From positions 33,718 through 97,717 of the forward strand of contig NZ_JABXKP010000035.1 of assembly GCF_017114985.1 (NCBI RefSeq): a stretch of 64,000 nt of DNA. Reading direction: 5' to 3'. The position numbers were made by a program, and so were the translations under genes. This stretch comes from Nostoc sp. JL33 (lineage in GTDB: Bacteria; Cyanobacteriota; Cyanobacteriia; Cyanobacteriales; Nostocaceae). Numbering within the stretch: the first letter of the stretch is position 1; each line of letters starts with the position of its first letter. Of this stretch, positions 45,039 to 55,150 are shown one piece after another. The notes under the pieces are model-generated. The model was not told the DNA's origin, made no database searches, and worked only from the letters and a program-made list of their open reading frames with translations.

Positions 45039-45920
45039 TTATGAAGCTCCAACATTAGAAGAATTTGAGGGAGGCGTTGTCACTGAAACAGGATTACCGC
45101 TAGCAGATGCAGCTGGCGGCGTTGAAGTGACAGCCCCTTCCCCTACCATTTTGGCAACTTCAATACCATATTGTTCCAGAATCACGATGGGGTTGTAGCC
45201 CTGATTCATTTCAATACGTTTAACCAGTACGCCATCTGCTAATCGCTGTCCCGCCTGCACATAGCGACTCGTCGGCTCATCCGGTACTTTGATAATTGCC
45301 TGTGGTTCCTTACTAATTAGAACTACACCAGTCACAATAACTGCCCTTGCTAAGTCAGGTTGTGCTGGCGCTGGCAATACAGATACTAAAGTGGGGTTGG
45401 GAACAACTTGAGGCAAAACCTTAGGCAAGACTGAAATCAAGGTAGGATTGGCTTTTTTTGGTTTTGGTACAGAAGAAACGTTATTTTTCTTGGGATTTGA
45501 AACGTTATTTTTCTTTGGATTTAAAGCTATGCTACGTGTTGGAAGTTTTCGTTTTGGTAGTGATGCAGTAGGAAGCTTAGGCAACACGGGAACAGGTCTT
45601 CCAGATGTTTGAGCCATTCCGGGAGCGATTTGCCCGAAAAGTTGTGCAAACGGGTCACTTCGATTTTTTGATAGCACAACTAGCCGTGCCCGCTCTGTAG
45701 CATTAGTGGATTGAATCAAGTTAACAGATGCAGGAGTAACTTGTGAAACCTCTTTGGCAGGTATCACTGGATTCTTAAAGGATTGACCCGTTGGTGGCGA
45801 CTTTGCTACTATTTGGGGAATTGGCGCCGGATTGATGGCTTGTTGTGTACCTTCAGAAGCACATCCAGCGATCGCCAAAGTTAAAATAGCTGCAATTGTA
45901 ATTTTTGAATTTATGCCCAT
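45039..45920 (-). CDS. Proline-rich putative lipoprotein
   Basis: A 293-residue protein with a lipoprotein signal: KITIAAILTLAIAGCASEG, Cys at about residue 20 as the lipidation site. The middle is Pro/Ser/Lys-rich with a duplicated KKNNVSNP segment. A small globular part near residues 190-260 (RAVIVTGVVLISKEPQAIIK, RYVQAGQRLADGVLVKRIEM) resembles a type IV pilus PilP-like beta domain. That resemblance is weak. It is cotranscribed with the 83-residue gene. A role in the envelope is inferred from the signal only. Confidence 0.72.
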   Translation of the reverse strand: MGINSKITIAAILTLAIAGCASEGTQQAINPAPIPQIVAKSPPTGQSFKNPVIPAKEVSQVTPASVNLIQSTNATERARLVVLSKNRSDPFAQLFGQIAPGMAQTSGRPVPVLPKLPTASLPKRKLPTRSIALNPKKNNVSNPKKNNVSSVPKPKKANPTLISVLPKVLPQVVPNPTLVSVLPAPAQPDLARAVIVTGVVLISKEPQAIIKVPDEPTSRYVQAGQRLADGVLVKRIEMNQGYNPIVILEQYGIEVAKMVGEGAVTSTPPAASASGNPVSVTTPPSNSSNVGAS

Positions 45921-46086
45921 GAGCTGTTCTCAAAAGCCATTGGAAAATTGAAAAGTGGAAATCAACAAGCCTGAAATTTGTATCAAAGGCAAAGTATCTT
46001 CCCTTTATAACCTACTTTATTAGATTTCAAGGGTTATTTTTAGCACTGCCTATCCAGCATAACTGCGGATTGGTGTTTATTTACAG

Positions 46087-46863
46087 TTAATCTTCTGCCA
46101 CACCCATAAGCTCTTTCATCAAATCCAGACCTTTCTTGACTCTACGGGAAACCGTTACTACACTGATGCCCAGATGTTCTGCAACTTGTTTTTGTGTCAA
46201 ATCTTGCAAAAACACACATTCCAACACATCGCGGGTGCGTTTTTCTAGCTGAACCAATGCTTGTTGTAAGCGAAATTGGTCTTCTTGTGCTAGTTGAAAG
46301 CTGCGATAGTGAGGATCTGGAACCAATTCTCCCAAACAGGTAGAGCCTTCTTCTCCGTCTTGGATTGGCACATCGAGACTCAAGGGAGCGCGATTGATCC
46401 ATGCTAATTTAATTTCTTGCCATTCGTTTGAAGAAATTTCCAGTGCTGCTGCTAATTCCGAGTCGTTTGGTTGGCGATTATGTTTTTCACGCCAAGAACG
46501 TGAAACTCCTATTGCTTGCTGTTGTAGCGCTAACCACTTGCGAGGAATTCGCACGGTGACACCTTTATCTCGGAGATAGTGTTGAATTTCACCCCGAATA
46601 TAAGGAAGAGCATAGGAACTGAAGGCATGTCCCTTGGAAAGTTCAAATTTTTCAATTGCTCTGATTAAACCCAAACATCCAACCTGGAGCAAATCATCGT
46701 AGGTTTCATGACATTGATTCGTCCAGTAGTGAGCTTCTTTTCTCACAAGCCCAAAATTGAGTTCTACTAGTTGATTGCGGACATTTTCTGACGGAGATTG
46801 CTGGTATTCTCGCAATAACTGCCAAATTTCGTGTTTTAGGTCGTTGGTGACTGTGGTAGGCAT
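46087..46863 (-). CDS. sigF: Group 3 RNA polymerase sigma factor SigF
   Basis: A 258-residue alternative sigma factor of the SigF/SigB type. Region 2 shows YDDLLQVGCLGLIRAIEKFE and HAFSSYALPYIRGEIQHYLR. Region 3 has VRIPRKWLALQQQAIGVSRS, and region 4 has LEKRTRDVLECVFLQDLTQK and VAEHLGISVVTVSRRVKKG. In cyanobacteria SigF controls pilus-based motility, phototaxis and related surface functions. Its place beside psbO, ftsQ, ftsZ and gshB is the arrangement known in Anabaena. No anti-sigma gene is adjacent. Confidence 0.9.
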   Translation of the reverse strand: MPTTVTNDLKHEIWQLLREYQQSPSENVRNQLVELNFGLVRKEAHYWTNQCHETYDDLLQVGCLGLIRAIEKFELSKGHAFSSYALPYIRGEIQHYLRDKGVTVRIPRKWLALQQQAIGVSRSWREKHNRQPNDSELAAALEISSNEWQEIKLAWINRAPLSLDVPIQDGEEGSTCLGELVPDPHYRSFQLAQEDQFRLQQALVQLEKRTRDVLECVFLQDLTQKQVAEHLGISVVTVSRRVKKGLDLMKELMGVAED

Positions 46864-47338
46864 TGCACCCTATTTATTGAGCAAAGAAAGATTTAATTGT
46901 TCGCTTTTAAATTCAGCTGCGCTCGCACGATATCAAAGATAATATCGTGCTATATTTCTTAGCAAATACTATGTAGATAACAAAGTGATTCTCTAAAGAT
47001 TCCCTAGATGGCTTGAAAAACGAGCCAAATTTAAATGGGCAAAATCGGTATTTAACTTGTTATTTATCTTTGGGATGACCAGGAGTTTTTTTAGAACTCC
47101 ATACAAATAAAATATAAAATTAATTACTAAATATCAAACCGAGATTGTACTTAATTTTAATTAATTAATGATCGAGTGAATTTATAGAAACAAAAGAATA
47201 ATGTTCAGTATTTTATTGGCTCAGAAAAAGTTAGATTTACAGTAAAATTACCTGCCCATTCAGCTGAGATTTATCCAATCTTTAAAAATTACTAATAAAA
47301 ATTAAAAAATAGTATGTATATTTACGCAAGCCAATAAA
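46864..47338. other. sigF upstream region
   Basis: An AT-rich stretch with no recognisable gene. An ATATCAAAGATAATATCGTG segment at 46931 contains the inverted pair CACGATAT/ATATCGTG. Confidence 0.4.
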
Positions 47339-47357
47339 AAAGGGCGAGATGCCCTTT
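47339..47357 (-). terminator. Second hairpin downstream of psbO
   Basis: The arms AAAGGGC and GCCCTTT with a 5-base loop are followed by six T on the minus strand. It could act as a backup terminator for psbO. Confidence 0.5.
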
Positions 47358-47363
47358 GTTATA

Positions 47364-47460
47364 CTTACAGCGCTTTTCAAGGAATTGAACGACATAGACC
47401 ACTCCTTACTCACCATTCCCCGTCTCAGTCGTGGTCTAGATCCCTGAAAACTGCTGTAAG
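47364..47460. repeat. 97-bp nested hairpin element
   Basis: The outer ends CTTACAGCGCTTTTCA and TGAAAACTGCTGTAAG pair imperfectly. Inner arms AGACCAC and GTGGTCT pair around a pyrimidine-rich loop. It has no coding capacity. It lies between the two psbO-side hairpins and sigF. Confidence 0.6.
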
Positions 47461-47628
47461 TTCATAGTCTTTTAATAAAAGGGAAAAAATTAAAGCGAAG
47501 CGTACAAGGTAAAGGGATGAATCAAGCCGCCCACAAGAGCAAGATATCAAACCTTTCGCAATTGCAAGGACTCTTTCTCCCACAATGCAAGCTCGGCTTT
47601 AACTTTTCCCCATCTTTGTAAAAAACCT

Positions 47629-47657
47629 ATTTACCCTCCTGAAAAAAGAGGGTAAAT
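47629..47657 (-). terminator. Rho-independent terminator of psbO
   Basis: The arms ATTTACCCTC and GAGGGTAAAT form a 10-bp perfect stem. Six T follow on the minus strand. It lies 80 bp past the psbO stop. Confidence 0.8.
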
Positions 47658-47736
47658 AAGTTAACTTTTGTGATTAAGTCTGATACTTACAGAATTATCG
47701 TTCTGAGTAGCAGTCAGTTGCGTTACTTCAGAGGAT

Positions 47737-48570
47737 TTAGCCACGAGTTGGTTCAACCCGTCCATAAAATAGACCGCGAATCTTGACTTCTTTAGGTTCG
47801 CCAGCACCTAAATCTGTATCAGATGGCTGTTCGCTCTCGAAAGTACCAGCAATTTCACCACTAGAGTTATCTACTTTGGCGATTCGCAGAGAAATCTTGC
47901 CATTAAGATTTTCAGCACGCTTGACGTTAGTGCGGGTAAGTTCTTCATTATCCGATTGGGCGGGGAGAGCGACGGCATTATCGTAGCCACTAACGACACC
48001 ACGACCTTTGGGATCTAGGAAGGCAGCACCACGATAGGAAGGAACTTTGAAGGTGCCTTCAAAGTCCGTGGAGGTGTTAATACTGCTCAAACTGGGTTGG
48101 GTTTGAGCAACCAAGTCTTTGATGGTGAAGAGGAAAGGTACTCGCTCACCACCAGGAAGTTGCACAGTGATGGCTTGGAAGTCAAGACCATCAGTTTCCG
48201 CAAAGGTCAAGCTATTATCTGAGTTGATTTTTAGGTTTCCTTGCACCTGGTCAATGGTGGAAGTGTATCTGGTCAACAATTTTCCAGCAACAAATTCTGC
48301 TTGTTGGCGTTTATTAGCAGGTTCTTCTTTGATGAAGAAGCTAGTTGGTTCCAAGCAAAGTTCTTTGATGGCATAAGACTGGCTAGAATCTATGGGAATA
48401 GAACCACGGCTTGTTTCTGTTAGTTGGGGGCATTTGTTCGCCAAGCCAGTGCCGCGAATTTGATCGTAAGTGAGTACATCTCTACTGCTAGTAGTAGGAG
48501 CATCACTACAAGCAGTTATTAGCCCCAGGCACAAAGCCAAGAATGCAACAATTAAAGCGCGATACCTCAT
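47737..48570 (-). CDS. psbO: Photosystem II manganese-stabilising protein PsbO
   Basis: A 277-residue luminal extrinsic subunit that stabilises the Mn4CaO5 cluster of photosystem II. The signal peptide is MRYRALIVAFLALCLGLITA, with the lipobox-like ITAC just before the mature part. LTYDQIRGTGLANKCPQL and YAIKELCLEPTSFF carry the disulfide cysteines. PSYRGAAFLDPKGRGVVSGY and IAGTFESEQPSDTDLGAGEP follow. I use ATG 48570; a TTG six codons upstream adds an unlikely leader. Strong terminator downstream. Its place beside sigF is conserved. Confidence 0.96.
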   Translation of the reverse strand: MRYRALIVAFLALCLGLITACSDAPTTSSRDVLTYDQIRGTGLANKCPQLTETSRGSIPIDSSQSYAIKELCLEPTSFFIKEEPANKRQQAEFVAGKLLTRYTSTIDQVQGNLKINSDNSLTFAETDGLDFQAITVQLPGGERVPFLFTIKDLVAQTQPSLSSINTSTDFEGTFKVPSYRGAAFLDPKGRGVVSGYDNAVALPAQSDNEELTRTNVKRAENLNGKISLRIAKVDNSSGEIAGTFESEQPSDTDLGAGEPKEVKIRGLFYGRVEPTRG

Positions 48571-48855
48571 GGTCAACCTCAATCTCAAAAATTAATACAT
48601 TTGTTGTAAAACTGCATCGAAGCTTTGATCTCTGATGAGAAGCCGCTACTCTGCGAAAAGCTATTTTTGGTCAGACACGGCTTTGCTCTGATTAAAAGAG
48701 TTGAAGCAAGTGTCCGGGCGTCTAGGTTGTCAGCCTCTGCTCAAAATTTTCTGTTGCTAAACGTAGTTAAACGTGTCGCTCTCTTGAGCTTGGGGTGTAA
48801 ACCCCAGACTAAGTAGTACACTGCATCCATTTTGGATGTGTATAACTAGAAACCA

Positions 48856-48973
48856 ATTCAGTAATCCTGGAAGAACCTCTCCCCCTACCTTTCTCCTCGT
48901 AAAAGAAGGGAGTTTAGCTCCCCCAACGCTAGTAGGGAAGGGGGCTGGGGGGTTAGATTTTTGATTACTGAAT
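48856..48973. mobile_element. MITE-like element, ATTCAGTAATC ends, short copy
   Basis: ATTCAGTAATC at the left and GATTACTGAAT at the right are a perfect 11-bp inverted repeat. CTGGAAGAACCTCTCCCC and GGCTGGGGGGTTAGATTTTT lie inside. It matches the ends of 33936-34214 but is 118 bp long. Confidence 0.75.
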
Positions 48974-49511
48974 CGATGCTCTAGGGGAGCACAAAACCAG
49001 CAGTTTTACTGTTGGTGGCATTTGTTAGAGTTGGGCGGGTGGATGAGTAAGCCCCACACTCTGAGGCATAAGTGCTGGCCTCAAAGAGCGCGAAGAGGGG
49101 TGTCTACTTCGCACTTTGCTCTTGCCTATGGCAAAAACGGCGTCGCCCAAGTCTTTTTGTATTATGTATGTGACGCCACTACATACAGCCCATTGTTTGA
49201 TGGGGAAATCAGCCAGATCATACGATTTTTTTTAACTCAAAATCAAAGTACTCTTAATCAAAAAAGTCTCGTGCTGATCACATCTAGTTGCTGTGGAGGC
49301 TATGCTAAAGGTTACTACGCTCTTTTAGGAGCGATCGCAATTGCTTTTGATAAAGATACAAATCTAGTTATATTCACCCCGTACTTGGGCAAGCGCGGGG
49401 ACGCGGGGACAGAGGGACAAGGGGGTTTAGAGGAATTTAGGCTGAGAAGCTAGGGAAAATTAAAAATCTCCGGTAAATTTGAGTTGACCTCATTTATACG
49501 GAAAGGGTGGC
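48974..49511. other. Spacer with an uncertain open frame
   Basis: A plus-strand frame at 49022-49453 lacks an ATG near its start, has no recognised motif and ends in GCGGGGACGCGGGGAC-type repeat. I do not call it a gene. Nothing else is supported here. Confidence 0.4.
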
Positions 49512-49859
49512 ATGAACAATAACAAAAATTTTGAATTAGCAGAGTTGTCTTGTAAACAGCAAGCGATCGCAACTGTGGTGTATGATGCTGTTCAGGCTTG
49601 TGAAGGGGATACTGTAGCTCTTTTGGGTTTGCTGCGGCAATTGGAGCAGTTACACCGAGAGATCCGGGATGGGGTTTTTCAAGAGAGTTTGCCTGTTAAC
49701 CGTCGGCAACTCTACTCACTACTGAAAGATATTGAGTCTGAGGGAGGCTGGCCTTACATTGAGCGAATGAGACTACAAGCATTTTTAGCGAATTTGCCAC
49801 AAGATGCTGCCGAAGAAAATAGCCATGAAGTTTTGGAGAGCGATCGCTCATACGGCTGA
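49512..49859 (+). CDS. Conserved cyanobacterial hypothetical protein, 115 residues
   Basis: A 115-residue soluble, helical protein (AELSCKQQAIATVVYDAVQA, ALLGLLRQLEQLHREIRDGV, RRQLYSLLKDIESEGGWPYI). AAAGGGTGG lies just before the ATG as a ribosome site. It has no known domain. It converges on the large WD40 gene, 125 bp apart. Good coding character supports it as real; function unknown. Confidence 0.75.
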   Translation: MNNNKNFELAELSCKQQAIATVVYDAVQACEGDTVALLGLLRQLEQLHREIRDGVFQESLPVNRRQLYSLLKDIESEGGWPYIERMRLQAFLANLPQDAAEENSHEVLESDRSYG

Positions 49860-49984
49860 TTAGCTCGAAATAAGTTTCTAGCTCTGAATTAACAGCTCTG
49901 TGTGTGTGATCGCCTCATCAACCGCTAAACCAAGAGCGGTTGCTCATTGAGGCTTGAATCTAATTCATAATTCATAATTCATAA

Positions 49985-52900
49985 TTAAAAAGGGTTTGTA
50001 CGGGTTATGCCATCACAAACAAGGCGATCGCGCTCTTCAAGATTGCGGTTGTGTTTGAGGTAATCGCCCACCCAGTCGCAACCACGAACAAGCAGATCAT
50101 CAAGATTTAAATTCCAGAGAATTATCGTCTTGTCATCACTAGCTGATGCTAGTGTTTGACCATCTGGGCTAAAACTGACACTTAATACCGAAGAGCGATG
50201 CCCATTGAGACTTTTAATTAATTTGCCGTCACTGCTCCAGAGTTTCACTGTACCGTCCCAATTGGCGGCGGCGAGCAATTCACCATTCGGGCTGAAAGTC
50301 ACGGTATTGAAGCTATCGCTTGACCCCTTTAATAAGGTTTTTAACAACGTACCATCCCGTCGCCACAGTTTCACGGTGTTATCCCAGCTGGCAGAAGCCA
50401 GTAACTCGTCATTGGGACTAAAGCTCACACCCATCACCCAGCTGTCATTGGGCGAGAAAGTTTTGAGTAAAGTACCATCCCGTTGCCAAAGTTTAACAGT
50501 TCGGTCATCACTGGCAGAGGCTAAAACCTGACTATCATGGCTGAAGTTGACGCTATTTACCCAACCCTGATGCCCCACTAAGGTTTTGAGCAACTTGCCC
50601 TGACGGTTCCAAAGTTTCACTGTTTTATCTTTGCTAGCTGATGCCAACAACTGACCATCAGGACTGAAATTCACGCTCATCACACTATCGATATGCCCGT
50701 AGAGAGTCATGATTAAAGTACCGTCAAGCCGCCAAAGTTTCACTGTTTTGTCAAAACTTCCTGAGGCCAGCATTTCACCTTTGGGGTCAAAACTGACACT
50801 AGAAACTTGATTTGTGTGCCCCACTAAAGTTTTGTAAAGTCGGGTTTTGACCTCGCCATTACTGGTGTATCGTTGCCAAAGTTTGAGAGTGCGATCGCTA
50901 CTACCAGAAGCTAGCATTTGACCGTCGGGACTCCAAGCAACGCTCAAAACTCGCTGACGATGCCCTTGAAGAATAGACGGTGTTGGGGCGTCTAAACTCC
51001 ATAGTTTCACACTTTTGTCATAACTTCCTGAAACCAGCAATTTGTTATTTGGACTGAAAGCGATGCTGACAACACCATCGCTGTGTCCTTTGAAGGTTTT
51101 GAGTAAAGTACCAGTGATACTCCAGAGGTTTATGGTTTTGTCTTGACTTGCAGAAGCTAACTTTTTACTATCGGAACTAAAGTTCAAACTCCACACTATA
51201 TCGCTATGGTGTCGTAAAGTTTTGTAAGGACGAAAGTCAAAACCGTCTTTAGTGCTGTTACTTTCCCTGAGCCAAAGTCTTACTGTTTTATCTCGACCTG
51301 TTGATGCCAAGAATTTACCGTCTGGGCTGAAAACAGCTACAGTTACACCCTGCTGATGTCCCTGCAAAGTTGTAACGAGGCTACCGTCTTTGCGCCAGAT
51401 TTTCACTGTCTTGTCGTCACTGGCGGAGACGATGAATTGACCATCGGGACTGAAGTTTACCCAGTTAACCCACCCTTGATGTCCTCTCAATATTTTTACT
51501 AAGCTACCGTCTTTGCGCCAGAGTTTTACAGTTCTATCGTTACTGCCAGTAGCTAACAATTCGCCATCAGGACTGAAATTAACGCTATAAACCCAATCTC
51601 CGTGTCCTTTGAGGGTTTTATATGGCTTGGGGTCAAATTTACCTGTAATCGGGTTTTTGCGCCAGATTTGCACTGTTCTGTCGAGGCTGGCGGAGGCCAG
51701 GGTTTGACCATCAGGGCTGAAATTTACACAGGTGACAGCATCAGTGTGACCTTTGAGGGTTTGGAGTAAGGTTCCATCAGGACGCCAAAGTTTCACCGTC
51801 CGATCTCGGCTACCTGATGCTAGCAACTGACCATCTGGGCTGAAAGTTACTCCCCAGACAACATCAGTGTGCCCTTCCAGGCGGTTAACCTCTGTTACGC
51901 CATAAACTGCCTGTTGCAGGGCTGTTACTACCCGCATTCGGGTATCTGGCTGCACATCATCTGCCTGTTTAAGTCCTCTCCAAGCCCGCAAACCTTCTAA
52001 TAGGGCATCAAACTCTTTATTAGACGCAAACAAAGCTTCGCTAGCAGCAGCGATCGCACTAATTTGCAAGTTGGTTTCACTGCGTTGAGCTCGTAGAGTT
52101 TGGCTAATTGCTGCTCTTTTCTGTAAATCAGCTTGCCACCATAATGCTGCTATTGTTCCTCCCATGATTGCCAGGATTACGCCTGCGATCCGTGCTTCCC
52201 GTAGTCGCCGTTGCAATACCAAATTGAGTTGCTTTTGGCTAAGTTTTTGGGCTACTTCAGCTTGAATTTTTTCAAGTTTGACTTTTTCTAATTCCGCCAC
52301 CATGCCATAGTTGTTTTTTTGGCGAATTGGTTCAACTAAATAATCGTGAACTAGCTGGTAGCGATCGCCTAACTCTTCTCTGATTCGCAACACCAACCCT
52401 GAACCCACCAATATTTCTAAAATCAGTTCCCCAGCTGTGCCAAAGCTTGATATTGTATCTATATCATGATTATTAACTAATGCAGCCGCTAAATCAGCTT
52501 TAGTTTTTAACGGTCGCGTCCCCTTTTCATCAGTTAACTCAAATAGTAATTTCCAACTTAACTCTTCGTTTTCCGGACCGCAGTCTTTGATAACTTCCCC
52601 AAGCCAGCGTTCCACCAATTTTGTCGAGCCGCCGCAAAGTTTATATTGTCCGAGCGTGGTAATGTTTTCTATTTGTAGTTGAGCACCAACTATTTGTAAT
52701 TCAATTGGATGTACTTCGTCTAGTTCTCCTGTCAAATCCTGGACTAATCGGTTAATTAATTCCTCACTCACTTCATAATGTGAACGTTGAGTAAGACTGT
52801 GAATTATCGCTTTAGCATCCTGGCTAGAGAATTTTCCTAAATAGTAGCGAATGTCCTTATCGAGAATATTTTTATTAATTACTCCTAAATCATATAATTC

Positions 52901-55033
52901 AGTGCTACTTTTCTGGCTCAAACGTTCAAATTCTAATAAATGATGTAAATAATCTTCTCGTAATGAAAGAATAATCTTGACAAATGAAAGATTTAAGCAT
53001 TCAGTAAAAAATTTATAAAATTCTATTCTTTGTGTGGGAGAATTACTAACAAAGAAAAATTCTTCAAACTGGTCTAATATGATAATTATTGTATAATTGC
53101 GCTCAGATGCTAACCGAATTCTTTCTAGCAGTATACTAGGTGTAGAGTCAAGACTAATCGATATCCCTGTGTATGCCAATGCTTGGTTTATACTGCTGCT
53201 CAAGATTGTCATCCAATCAGTATAAACAGACAAAACAATAGGTATAGGAATGCGTTCACCGATAACTTTTCCCTTAAGTGCTGGAACTAAACCAGCTTTG
53301 AGGATTGAACTTTTACCTACACCTGATGGCCCATAAATTACTGTGAGTTTGTAGTCAGCGCGGGTAATTCTTTCAATTAAGCGATTGACATCTTGCTGTC
53401 GTCCAGAAGCAGATATTTCTTGGGCAATTTCTTCAGGAATAAACGGTATTTTGTGAGGTTCCAGTACTGGGTTAATTCTGGGGCGTTGCGGCTGCAATTG
53501 ACTTGCACCGATGAAGGCACGAAAGCCATACTGATGTTCTATTTGAATTTTTTCTTGCTTCAGTTTAAAGGCTTCTGCATAGTCATGACGCTCAAAAAAG
53601 TAAAGCGATCGCAGTTCCTCTAAAATCTCTAAGTAAAGTGATGGCTGATGTTGTAGCTCACAAACTACCCTCGCCCATTCCAGGTTATTGATAGCCTCCT
53701 CCGACTTACCCAGATGCCGTTGTGTACGTGCTAGCAAGAGAAGATACCAACTTTCTTGTCGTCGTCTTCGCAAAGTGTCTCGCAGAGAAACTTCTGTTGC
53801 TTCTTCGGAGATAGAAAGTGCTGTATTGACTAATTCATGAGCTAGTACCCAATTCGACTCAGAAACCGCCACATTTGCCAAAAAGCCATAATTTTGAGCA
53901 ACTTGTGCGGGAGTTCCATAAGTTTTATGTAGATGTAATGACTTTTGAGCTAATTCTTTTAAGTCATCCCAGGCTTGTAAGCGTTGCAGCATTTCACAAG
54001 CAGGCAAAATAAATTTAGCAACTAAGTCTTCTCTTTGTACCCGCTCCAATAGCTGCAAGCATTGTTTAAACCACAACAGTGCATGTTCGCAATAGTTACT
54101 ACTATTGTGGTATAAGTCTGCCATTCGGTGATAACACAGCCCCAAGTGGAATAGTACTATTGCTTGCTTGAGTAAAGACGAGGGAAGGGTAGGGTGTGGA
54201 CATAAGAGCGGGAAAGAAGAATTACTCTCCCTTTCTGCTACTCTGCTTGCTTCCTGCTGCCATAACGCTAGGCTTCTTTGATAATTGGCTAAAGCACTAT
54301 TAATTTGATCGTTGGCGTATTTATCTCGCCCCAACACAAATTCTAAACTAGCTTCCAATCCTGGTGCTAATTGAACGCCATACAGGCGCAGCAAATCATT
54401 ACGGGCTGATTCTATTTCGTGGCGGTGTTGGGACTTAGGATCTAAATCTAGGAAGGCATTAGATAAAAATGTTTCCGCACCTGCTTCTAAAACTTTCTCA
54501 AATAGAGATTCTGCTTCTTGCTGGATCAAAGCAATTAAATCTGCTTTGGCCATTTCAAATTTAATAGTGGTTGCAGCCCAGCTTTTAAAATCAGGCGCTA
54601 ATCTTGAAAGCAATGATGCGACTTCATCTTGTAGCCAGAACACCACTGGAAATGGAAAAGTCGCAGCATAGATATCTCGTGCTTGGTTGATACCTGTAAG
54701 TAAGTTTTCCAGGTCGATAGTTGACTCAATACCGAAAACCATCACAGCAGATGGCAAAGAGTCTGTAAGGACGGCAGGATTATCTAAAGATAGTTCTGAG
54801 ACTATTGTGCTGTGTAAGGAAGTAGTTGATGGATTGAGAACGATTTCTCTGATATTGATGTCTTTGGTGATGGAGCGAATATTCTCTAACATTTGCTCAC
54901 GTAATAGCCCATAATTACATCGAACTAAAATCAGGGCAAATTGACCTTCAGAAAGCGCGATCGCTCTAATCAGTCTTTGCAAAGTATGCTGATTTTCTTT
55001 GCTGTAGACGTGTAGCTGCTTGTCATTAGTCAT
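49985..55033 (-). CDS. STAND NTPase with C-terminal WD40 propellers
   Basis: A 1682-residue multidomain signalling protein. Residues 1-165 form an alpha/beta domain without a Walker A motif (FALILVRCNYGLLREQML, MVFGIESTIDLENLL). Residues about 230-500 are helical, TPR-like. The STAND NTPase has Walker A YGPSGVGKSSILKAG (about 566-580) and Walker B IIIILDQFEEFFF (about 650-662). A membrane-type segment, IAGVILAIMGGTIAALWW, is near 955. From about 1050 to 1665 there are 14 WD40 repeats (GHTDVVWGVTFSPDGQLLAS type), enough for two seven-bladed propellers. Repeats 12 and 13 have lost the GH pair. STAND proteins act as oligomerising switches, often in defence or cell death; here the WD40 part would be the sensor. 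Confidence 0.9.
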   Translation of the reverse strand: MTNDKQLHVYSKENQHTLQRLIRAIALSEGQFALILVRCNYGLLREQMLENIRSITKDINIREIVLNPSTTSLHSTIVSELSLDNPAVLTDSLPSAVMVFGIESTIDLENLLTGINQARDIYAATFPFPVVFWLQDEVASLLSRLAPDFKSWAATTIKFEMAKADLIALIQQEAESLFEKVLEAGAETFLSNAFLDLDPKSQHRHEIESARNDLLRLYGVQLAPGLEASLEFVLGRDKYANDQINSALANYQRSLALWQQEASRVAERESNSSFPLLCPHPTLPSSLLKQAIVLFHLGLCYHRMADLYHNSSNYCEHALLWFKQCLQLLERVQREDLVAKFILPACEMLQRLQAWDDLKELAQKSLHLHKTYGTPAQVAQNYGFLANVAVSESNWVLAHELVNTALSISEEATEVSLRDTLRRRRQESWYLLLLARTQRHLGKSEEAINNLEWARVVCELQHQPSLYLEILEELRSLYFFERHDYAEAFKLKQEKIQIEHQYGFRAFIGASQLQPQRPRINPVLEPHKIPFIPEEIAQEISASGRQQDVNRLIERITRADYKLTVIYGPSGVGKSSILKAGLVPALKGKVIGERIPIPIVLSVYTDWMTILSSSINQALAYTGISISLDSTPSILLERIRLASERNYTIIIILDQFEEFFFVSNSPTQRIEFYKFFTECLNLSFVKIILSLREDYLHHLLEFERLSQKSSTELYDLGVINKNILDKDIRYYLGKFSSQDAKAIIHSLTQRSHYEVSEELINRLVQDLTGELDEVHPIELQIVGAQLQIENITTLGQYKLCGGSTKLVERWLGEVIKDCGPENEELSWKLLFELTDEKGTRPLKTKADLAAALVNNHDIDTISSFGTAGELILEILVGSGLVLRIREELGDRYQLVHDYLVEPIRQKNNYGMVAELEKVKLEKIQAEVAQKLSQKQLNLVLQRRLREARIAGVILAIMGGTIAALWWQADLQKRAAISQTLRAQRSETNLQISAIAAASEALFASNKEFDALLEGLRAWRGLKQADDVQPDTRMRVVTALQQAVYGVTEVNRLEGHTDVVWGVTFSPDGQLLASGSRDRTVKLWRPDGTLLQTLKGHTDAVTCVNFSPDGQTLASASLDRTVQIWRKNPITGKFDPKPYKTLKGHGDWVYSVNFSPDGELLATGSNDRTVKLWRKDGSLVKILRGHQGWVNWVNFSPDGQFIVSASDDKTVKIWRKDGSLVTTLQGHQQGVTVAVFSPDGKFLASTGRDKTVRLWLRESNSTKDGFDFRPYKTLRHHSDIVWSLNFSSDSKKLASASQDKTINLWSITGTLLKTFKGHSDGVVSIAFSPNNKLLVSGSYDKSVKLWSLDAPTPSILQGHRQRVLSVAWSPDGQMLASGSSDRTLKLWQRYTSNGEVKTRLYKTLVGHTNQVSSVSFDPKGEMLASGSFDKTVKLWRLDGTLIMTLYGHIDSVMSVNFSPDGQLLASASKDKTVKLWNRQGKLLKTLVGHQGWVNSVNFSHDSQVLASASDDRTVKLWQRDGTLLKTFSPNDSWVMGVSFSPNDELLASASWDNTVKLWRRDGTLLKTLLKGSSDSFNTVTFSPNGELLAAANWDGTVKLWSSDGKLIKSLNGHRSSVLSVSFSPDGQTLASASDDKTIILWNLNLDDLLVRGCDWVGDYLKHNRNLEERDRLVCDGITRTNPF

Positions 55034-55150
55034 TGGTTATTGGGCATTGGTTATTGGGCATGGGGCATTGGACATTAGTTATTAGTCCAATGACAATTGG
55101 CAATGTAATTACGAATTACGAATTAGTAATTGTTGACTCACCCAGGACTG

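Noticed and set aside
49022..49453. 143-codon plus-strand frame after psbO
   Set aside because: It begins at TTG, has no recognised motif and ends in low-complexity GGGGACGCG repeat; kept only as an uncertain spacer note.
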